Assembly (NCBI GenBank): GCA_958450325.1
Contig: OY288243.1
Coordinates: 32,350,844-32,414,843, forward strand
DNA length: 64,000 nt
DNA from: Agrostemma githago
Lineage: Eukaryota; Streptophyta; Magnoliopsida; Caryophyllales; Caryophyllaceae
Direction: 5' to 3'
The translations under genes were made by a program, and so were the position numbers. A model generated the notes under the pieces. It saw only the letters and a list, made by a program, of their open reading frames with translations. It was not told the origin of the DNA and ran no database searches. Below are positions 57,601 through 64,000 of this stretch, piece after piece (positions within the stretch are counted from its first letter, which is position 1; every line of letters begins with the position of its first letter).

Positions 57601-60600
57601 AAATTGAATAGTTTGAAAAAGATGCAATTTTTGAAAAAAAAACGGTTTTTGAAAACGACTCGGAAACCAAGTAGCACGTAGTCACACACGCATTATAACA
57701 ACGCCATGTATGCTCTATACTAAGTCTCGGTCGGTCTAAGAGGGTCTATACCAGTGTACATAGTCTAGACGTTGATCGGGACGGACTCTCTAAGTCGAAT
57801 TGAGCTTAGAACATGCCGTGAAACCCACTCGAATCGACTATGGACACCTTTTGACATATCCATGTTGGAGTACATCAATGGTATAGTGGGACGTCGGTCA
57901 CCAGTACCGGCCTGGGAAAATATGGGTTATGCATGAACCGTAGAACTAAAACGCGTATTGTATTTGTCAAACGATTTCTATTCGAGTCTCACCCTGAGGA
58001 TGCCGATGGTAAGTCACGCATCAGTTAGTCCCCAGCGGAGTCGCCAAATTGTGGACATGACATAGGTCCACCCCGACGCGGCCACTCACAGGTTTGGGTA
58101 GGCGAATGAATCTCCATATGAAACGGATCGAATTGAAATTTAGGTCGAAGTGGAGCCGCCACCGAATTTTGTGATTATTCGGAACCATTCGAGCCCACTC
58201 TATGTCGTAGTGGTCTGTATACAAAATACGGCCCATTTCCAATGTCAGAGTTTATTGGGCTCGTCCCTTTGCATTTGATACCAATACCGACATTATCGGA
58301 TATTGTGTATTGAATGACTCTCGTGCGCCAACAGTTTCGGGCATCCGGAAACCGAGGTTCTGAGTAAAGGGTGAGGGTACGTGTTGGGAAGCCCACAAAG
58401 GACACCCAACCCCGCCCGCACATTAGCGGCCTCTACTAAGAATTCAAATGACTTCCAATACGCGCGTTAGTTGAACGGGAAAATGATATGCAAAGATTAT
58501 TTTCCCTAGACATGTGAATGGAATTGAAAAGGGTTTCTAAGTCAATTTAATGCAATTAATTCTAACGTCGAAGTTGAATTTTAGCATGTGAGTTCATTTT
58601 AGTAAAATAAAATAAACGACAAAAATCGACAAAGAAAACAATCAAACCGTTAGTAACGATGTAACGAGTAATAAATTGAATGAAGATATAGATGTGATGA
58701 ATGCATGATTTTGGAAAGCTTTATATGTCACGTGATGGATTAACACGTGTTGACCGAGGTCAAGGACAAAATATATCGAAAACTTGAAATATGCCGGAAA
58801 AGTCGATGTTAAAAAAAAAGTAAACGAAGATATGCGTCGTGGTTTTCAGAGAACCATGCGACTCACCCAAGAGGGGCGCGACTCGCCCGAGAAGGGCGCG
58901 ACTCGCGCCACAGGCTGCCCCGGACTCGGTTTTTTTAAAACTGTTAATTTTGACAAATCGCGTACAAATATGGACTGATTTATACCCGATTTAATATTTT
59001 CGACATTCGTTATATTCAATATTCGATTATGAAATCGATATTGAATACTTGGAATGATTTATACTCGATTCTAATTGTGGTGCTCGTCATATCTCATATT
59101 CGATTATGGAATCGATATGGAATACTAGAGTGAAAAAGATAAAGAAAATTGATTTGAATCATTTAAAATAACCAAGACGATATAAATATTCCTCCGCGTT
59201 TGTAGTGTCATGATTCGAACGAATTAAATAACATCTACGTTAGCATCAACGAAAAATTGAATTGGCTAAATTGTTTGATTAGATTATTAGACTCGACATC
59301 CAATTATGGAATTGGCATCGAATCTAACGTATCGACACTTTGCTTGAATGAAGACTTGATTCCCTCGGCTTTTCCGACATCGAAATAAATCCCTAAGGAT
59401 TAGGATGTCAGATCCGCGTCAACGGGTTTCGACCCTTATTAAATATAATGCTTGTTTTTGAAAATTAATGTAAATATATGACTCGAACAATGATGAAAAC
59501 GAAATAAAAAACAATATTGTTTAAGTTAACTTATCTCAATAATCAAATAATCGGGGTATTGGAACAAGCGACCGTCAACGCTGTGTGCAGTACACTTGTA
59601 TATTCGTGTTTCCTTATTCAGATACCCCTCTTATTCGACACAAATCGATAAGTATTTTAGTGTTTTGTATTAGTTATTATCGATATTATAATGCAAGGAA
59701 CGAAATAAAACAAAAAAAACGCGAAAAAGATGAAGATGACGAGAGGAAGGAGAGAAAGGGGTTTTGACACCCTCAACCTACATGTTCTTGTCTCGGAACG
59801 GACTCGTAACCGTGGCTTTACACAAGAGTCTTCGAGGTTTTATGGAGGTTAAGTTATGGTGTCTCAGGATTGATTCCTAAAACTAGGTTTAGGGTTTTTG
59901 CTAGTGTAGGATTGCTAGGGTTTGATTAGGGTTGCATGTGTAAGATTAGGGTTCTTAAGGTTGTGAAAAAGTTGTGATTAGGGTTGTAAAGTTGTGAAAT
60001 TGAGTGTGCATGGGGTTGCTTATATAGGCATTGCCCATGTATTTTGATGTCTAGGGTTTTGTGCCCTGACGGACTTGACCTGATGGCCCGTCTGAAGGTG
60101 GACTGTTGGTTTTGCTTCTTGAGTTGGACTTTTTGTATTTGAGTGGCTGCTTTGATGTGTCTCGGAAACGACTTTGACCAGGGTTGACCCAATCGCTAAA
60201 AGTCGGTTTTAATTCCGGTGTCGGTTTTGACCCAAATTAGTCTTATTTGATTGGAAACGGCCCACTGGACCTGGATTTGAGGTTGATTTTGTGAGATTTG
60301 TACTCTGTAAGTGTGTTAGCCAGCAATTAATGGATTTGAGCCCATATCCGAGCGCGTAGAAACACGTTAGCGTCCGATCATCATCGGGTGTTTTTTGGAA
60401 ACTGTCATAGACACCTGACAGTCAAAATGCGGGTGTCCACACAAGTATTTAAGCTTTGTAAACAAAGTATAGTTACTTCAAGAAGAAACAAAAATATCAC
60501 ATTCTGGACATTATATTTCTCTACTCCAATTCCAGAGAAACAATAGGGGCAATGAGCTCTCAGTTACAATTAATCCCCACATTACACTGTTTAGTAATTC

Positions 60601-63600
60601 ATCACTTTATGCATCAAATTTTGAACTGAGGTAGAATCACTACAAACAAAATACAACAAGCAGGATAACCAAATAGAGGTTGCACATCAAAACGCACGAA
60701 CAAGTAAAACAACTTCAGAGACATAAATATCTCTTAGTAGTCACACTCAAGTATAATGAATGTTTAAAATGTTGCGTAATGAATCTCGCGCAGTAAAATT
60801 TGTTACATTGATCTACAAGCTTTTTACACAAAGGAAGGAACGAACACTTCCACAACACAGTTTACAAAGAATTACACTGTTTTGCAACTACGTGACCTAT
60901 CATCATTGAGAAACCATATATAGTACAATATTAATCTAAAGAGATAATAACTAAAACTATGTGGCAATTGAGCATAAATCCACTTCACAATACTAGTCCA
61001 CATATACTCTTAACAAACACGAAAGTGAATATAATATTATACGGGGTACTAATTTAACTTTTCCATTCCAACAAAATAGACCAAAATCATGTTTATTTGG
61101 CCATAAGTGGATCAAGATTGAACTGTGGACCAAAAATAGGCAAGCAAAAGATAAAGGGAAATTAGAATAACAAGAAATAGAGAAAAGAAAAAAGGGCAAA
61201 AGGAGAAACCAGGGGAAAAGCGGAAAGCGACAAAAATGCGGAGTTTGATAAGGCAAATAGCAAAGTTCTCCGCATAGACGAGGAACCGGTGTTGTCCTAG
61301 GGTCGTCTCCACTGCTAGGAACAGGTGTTGTCCTAGTCAGTCTTAGGGTAGTCCATCTCGAAGCCGCAGTCAAGACCAAGGATATCTAATGTTGCTCAAA
61401 TTACAATAACACAATAAAACTAGAACCAAACAGCAGATTCAGAATGGAACATCTTATAACATATCAGTAAAATATTGAGTATGAAATTAACAAAAGTAAA
61501 ATCAATGCTGATGAGATCGAAATTGTGAATTGAATTTACTTGCATACTTCGGAGTATTTGATTGCAATACATATACTGTAACACCCTGGCCCAATCCTAG
61601 GACCGGAAATGTTAGTCGCGGTAGCTCGCCAGGCTCTGTACTGGTCTCACAGACCAACACGAGTCCTTCTTCCCAGGAGGTCACCCATCCTAAGATTGCT
61701 CCCACTCAAGCACGCTTAACTGTGGAGTTCTTATCATGGGCAAACCAGAAAAGAAAGTGCACTTTGTTGATATGAGTAGTACTTTCAATCCCTTTAAGCA
61801 AAGCTCATAAATAGGACATCTTCAATCAATGTGGGGTGTTTCGTATACCATACCGCATAAAATCACCACAATAAACTTGAATTGAAACAGATCTCTTTGG
61901 TTAGGGTTTAATATATATTAAAATAGTACCTTTATATCAAGAAAAAAAATCACCACAGTAAGGAGATCTCGTTGTAGCGGCACAGATGGGAAGCCTGAGG
62001 GAGATTTGAGGGGTAAGAGTGAAGGTGAGGTAGATTTTAGAGCATCCCCATCCATCATCCATTCTCCATTCTTGGAGGAGAATGGAGAAAAATAGTTCCT
62101 TCATCCATGGAGAAACCATTCTTCATGGAGAATAGAAGATATTCATTCTTTCAAACGAATGGAGTGGAGAATGAAAATCGTGGGTCCCCATAATAAAAAT
62201 ATTAATATTAAAATAAATTAAAGTGATGTGTAAATGAATGAATGAAGTAATGAAATGTGTTGGGACCCACGAGAGAATAAAAACTTCATTCTTGGATGGA
62301 GCAATTCTTTTATGATGAAAAAAGTAGGATAAAAGTAATGAGGTGGATGAGGTGGGTCCCATCCAAGAATGAAAAAATCATTCTTGGATGAGGATGCTCT
62401 TAGAAGGAGGTCACGACTGAATTCGTGAAAGTGAGAGAGTGGGAGATAGAGCGTAACGTAAGTTCACATTTTAATATTTTTAATAGACACGGTTGAGGGA
62501 AGTTTTGGTCAATTACCTACCTACTTCTGGCTTCAGTTCTAACAAAGAAACGTAACATTATATTTTTTACTTTGGTTGTTAAAAACAACTGAAGCCTTTC
62601 ATACAAACTTTTGGCTTCAGTTTTATTGAAGAACCGTAGCCATTTGGTTTTGGCTTTGGTTGTTTAAAAATAACCGTAGCCATTTTATAAAACCTATTTT
62701 ATCCACACAAAAGGCTACGGTTATTAACAACAATTGAAACTTTTGCTTTTAGCCAAATGTACTTTTTCTACTAGTGAAGTGTGATTAAAGGGTATGGGAA
62801 GACGTTACCTTTGCAGACTCAGTAATCGTGGCTACCTGCTTCGTGCTGTTCTTCAGCGACACCATGTCATACTGTCGATCACATCGTGTAAAGGTTTAAT
62901 AAAGAAATCTTGTAGTCAATATGAAAAAAATATGTGGCAATCTGGAGATATACTCACCTTTAACCTATTCGTACATGTCTTCATCCAGCGCTCCATCAGG
63001 TCGGGGTCATCGCTCATGCTCACCACAGTGTAGGAATGTGATCCTTGCTGGACGTTATACATATCACTGATCTCAACCTTAAAAACGAAAGTCTTCTCGA
63101 GAAAGAATTCCAGCTCCGTTGGAATAGAGTCCTGCTTCCCGTCCTACAAATGGTGTGATTTTGTAAAGGCAATATCAGTTTCAGTGTTCGAGTTCAGAAT
63201 ATGTTCTAATTTGAGGGACCTTTGTTCAAATCAAAATAGGTTTCTAATTCTGAGAAAGTAAACACCTGCTCAAGCATGGATATTAAGTCTGAGGCACTGG
63301 TGTTGATGAACTGCATTATTTGATTGTTAAAGATGACGAAGTTAATCGTCTCATCACCAATGTCAGATATGAGAAACTTCACTTGGAACCTGTGTATTGT
63401 TTGAAAACCAAGTGAATTAAATATGCAAAGCACATATTATAGAGGACGGAGAGAGTTGCACGAAGTTATTAAAGTCAACCTTGGTATCCTTGAGGGATAA
63501 CTGCGTGTGTTCCCGTCACATCCGACCCTATTGCACATCCACCGACCCTTTTCGTTTTTGGTTGTCTTTGCCCAACAGGATTTGCAACTATTGTAGTACC

Positions 63601-64000
63601 ACCCGGCTTGAGAGTCGAGATCAAGTATTCTACCATATGTGTAGCCGGCCTTTGTGATAATTAGTAATATGTTAGGGGAAAACGGAAATAAAAACACAAT
63701 GGAAATAAAAACTTTGAATAAGAAAATCGTCAGTCCCCATATATATAATTGGAAATACCTTTTCATTCTCCTTAATCTCGGGAATTGTTTTAATATTGTC
63801 AATGGTTATGGTTTCAACCTCCTCTTCATCTGGTTCATCGACAATTTGAAGAGAGTTGCTCGGGGCAGGGATTGATATGCTATATAACGTAAAAGAGGAA
63901 TGAAATGAGTAGAAATAAGATGGTTGTAGTCAGTCGATTGAAATTTATTTTACATATTTGCCACCATCTTAGTCCAAAGATGACGATTTTGTTTGACAAC
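47818..64000 (-). CDS. Helitron-borne RPA70-like single-strand DNA-binding protein, partial, split by CACTA in an intron
   Basis: RPA coats single-stranded DNA. Plant Helitrons often carry such a copy. Exons I can place on the minus strand: 63954-64000 (partial), 63759-63879, 63480-63649, 63266-63389, 62958-63143, 62809-62871, then after the CACTA 48065-48148 and 47818-47976 (stop TAG). All have GT/AG limits. The 63480-63649 exon encodes the zinc ribbon of the RPA C-terminal fold (GWYYNSCKSCWAKT, then WMCNRVGCDG). The next gives RFQVKFLISDIGDETINFVI, and 62958-63143 gives the LEFFLEKTFVFKVEISDMYN OB-fold part. The tail ends NNKRDKTNE. No nonsense codon seen. The 5' part is outside the window. 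Confidence 0.88.
48245..48605. repeat. CACTA-2 left subterminal repeats
   Basis: At least ten copies of TGGCTTCGGTT or AACCGAAGCC in alternating orientation, spaced 20-40 bp. Followed by a (TA)n run (about 48628-48660). Confidence 0.9.
48662..50893. other. Non-coding interior of the second CACTA, left part
   Basis: No supported coding region or recognisable repeat. AT-rich throughout. Confidence 0.6.
50899..53308 (-). repeat. 3' LTR of the Ogre/Tat-like element
   Basis: 2410 bp, 18 bp longer than its partner because of an extra GCGACTCGTCCGAG-type unit near 51740. Contains repeated GCGACTCGCCC motifs at 51707-51775. Confidence 0.93.
54655..54835. repeat. 51-bp tandem repeat, about 3.5 copies
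   Basis: Units AACGAGTTCTGCTCTCGGGG start at 54686, 54737 and 54788, alternating with AACGAGTTTTGTTCTCGG. Typical of the variable arrays found in Ogre-like elements. Confidence 0.93.
55190..55505. repeat. ~112-116-bp tandem repeat, about 2.6 copies
   Basis: TTGACCGTTGACC recurs at about 55232, 55343 and 55459, each preceded by CACTTGAATT and followed by GGTCATGGGTATT. Confidence 0.9.
56050..56760 (-). pseudogene. Degraded Tat/Ogre-type gag remnant
   Basis: On the minus strand near 56205-56140 the sequence reads CKFHRGRGHDT-stop-QCSKLKHLIQ and continues DFLDAGKT. C-x2-H-x4-GH-x4-C followed by LK..IQ is the gag zinc finger pattern of Tat/Ogre elements. The in-frame TAA lies inside the finger. 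An open stretch upstream (56349-56759) begins MSSLTHHVHKTELRQ and shows no family motif to me. Confidence 0.7.
58030..58047 (-). promoter_or_regulatory. Primer binding site (tRNA-Arg) of the Ogre/Tat-like element
   Basis: TGGCGACTCCGCTGGGGA on the minus strand, 2 bases from the 5' LTR. It fits the 3' end of a plant tRNA-Arg and sets the element's orientation. Confidence 0.85.
58050..60441 (-). repeat. 5' LTR of the Ogre/Tat-like element
   Basis: 2392 bp. Matches 50899-53308 throughout with many scattered substitutions and small indels. Confidence 0.93.
60447..61576. other. Non-coding interior of the second CACTA, right part
   Basis: No supported coding region. AT-rich with no clear repeat. 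Confidence 0.55.
61577..61843 (-). mobile_element. Cassandra-type solo LTR with 5S rRNA domain
   Basis: 267 bp flanked by the 5-bp duplication TATAC (61572-61576, 61844-61848). On the minus strand it starts near AAACACCCCACATTGATTG, like the ACATCCCACATCGG start of Cassandra LTRs, includes CTATTTATGAGC and then a 5S-like region (61653-61741), and ends GGGTGTTACA. The terminal TG is mutated to CG at 61843. No second LTR is present nearby. Confidence 0.85.
61653..61741 (-). rRNA. Partial 5S rRNA-like sequence in the Cassandra LTR
   Basis: Minus strand contains AGTTAAGCGTGCTTGAG (A box and intermediate element) and GGATGGGTGACCTCCTGGGA (C box) and ends CGTGTTG. It covers about the 3' three quarters of 5S rRNA. 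The internal Pol III promoter looks conserved. It is a transposon-borne copy, not a gene for ribosomes. Confidence 0.88.
62040..62399. mobile_element. Tourist-like MITE, 360 bp
   Basis: Ends GAGCATCCCCATCCA and TTGGATGAGGATGCTC are inverted repeats flanked by TTA (62037-62039, 62400-62402). The inside is full of ATTCTCCATTCTTGG-type motifs in both orientations. The TTA duplication suggests PIF/Harbinger mobilisation. No coding. Confidence 0.85.
62530..62776. repeat. CACTA-2 right subterminal repeats
   Basis: Copies of GGCTTCAGTT, AACCGTAGCC and GGCTACGGTT in alternating orientation, matching the left array in style. Confidence 0.88.

Larger units (their letters stand above)
53309..58049 (-). 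other. Internal region of the Ogre/Tat-like element, mostly non-coding
   Basis: No RT, RNase H, integrase or protease was found on either strand. Tandem arrays at 54655-54835 and 55190-55505 and a gag remnant at about 56050-56760 are the recognisable parts. A poly-T tract at 55510-55545 is also present. Confidence 0.75.
50899..60441 (-). mobile_element. Ogre/Tat-like gag-only LTR retrotransposon nested in the CACTA
   Basis: LTRs 50899-53308 (3' LTR) and 58050-60441 (5' LTR) start TGTGGA and end CTACA/CCACA on the plus strand and are flanked by the 5-bp duplication CAAGT (50894-50898, 60442-60446). On the minus strand the 5' LTR is followed by TGGCGACTCCGCTGGGGA (just below 58048), complementary to a tRNA-Arg 3' end as in Ogre/Tat elements. 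The 3' LTR is preceded by a purine-rich AGAGTGGAGGC stretch. Only a degraded gag is found in the 4.7-kb interior. LTR mismatches are many, so it is older than the Athila insertion. Confidence 0.93.
48229..62776. mobile_element. Second CACTA transposon, non-autonomous, carrying nested elements
   Basis: Ends CACTAGTACAAAAAGCAC (48229) and GTACTTTTTCTACTAGTG (to 62776) are inverted repeats flanked by the 3-bp duplication AAG (48226-48228 and 62777-62779). Subterminal repeats of the form GGCTTCGGTT/AACCGAAGCC lie inside the left end, and GGCTWYGGTT/AACCGTAGCC inside the right end. No transposase gene is present. Removing the nested LTR element leaves about 5 kb. It sits in an intron of the RPA-like gene. 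Its ends differ from those of the first CACTA (CACTAC versus CACTAG), so it is another family. Confidence 0.93.

Overview
This is plant nuclear DNA made almost entirely of transposable elements. It is a eudicot, and Caryophyllales is only my guess from the style of the (TTCAG)n elements and the rDNA spacer. I see no host protein-coding gene. The window is a Russian-doll stack of transposons, and most layers can be proved from terminal repeats plus target-site duplications (TSDs) that I could read directly.

Layout. 1-2280: an orphan piece of 18S-25S rDNA intergenic spacer and 5' external transcribed spacer with two RNA polymerase I promoter-like boxes and no 18S gene. 2281-about 5285: a large imperfect inverted repeat built from a 20-bp unit. 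About 5480-6350: a truncated Tat/Ogre-type LTR. 6548-7041: a hAT-like MITE. 8046-8330: the 3' tail of a LINE with a 14-bp TSD. 9504-14894: a dead minus-strand chromovirus (Reina-like, TSD TTCAC) that lost its RNase H and is itself interrupted by a probable Copia solo LTR (about 11752-12925).

15516 to the right edge: one giant minus-strand Helitron. Its 3' end (8-bp hairpin, then CTAG) is at 15516 and its 5' end lies beyond 64000. Read right to left it carries an RPA70-like single-strand-DNA-binding gene (>64000 to 47818) and a RepHel gene (46504 to 16518) with HUH rolling-circle nuclease and PIF1-type helicase. RepHel is split by two elements in one exon: a TNP2/TNPA-bearing CACTA transposon (18715-30016, TSD AGA) and a very young Athila-type GAG-protease retrotransposon (30851-40539, TSD ACGGT, LTRs with one visible mismatch in 1650 bp). 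A (TTCAG)n element (about 44721-45662) sits between RepHel exons. A second CACTA (48229-62776, TSD AAG) sits in an intron of the RPA gene and contains an Ogre/Tat-like GAG-only retrotransposon (50899-60441, TSD CAAGT), a Cassandra solo LTR carrying a 5S rRNA domain (61577-61843, TSD TATAC) and a Tourist-like MITE (62040-62399, TSD TTA). Removing the three large insertions leaves roughly 13 kb of Helitron in view.

Function. RepHel would nick and unwind DNA for rolling-circle transposition, and the RPA-like protein would protect the single strand. RepHel now has three nonsense codons and a frameshift and looks dead. CACTA TNP2 has one nonsense codon. The Athila-like element keeps an intact 1067-residue GAG-protease but no reverse transcriptase or integrase, so it must have been mobilised by an autonomous relative. 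The four nonsense codons in the RepHel and TNP2 genes are all explained by C:G to T:A transitions, as expected in methylated heterochromatin.
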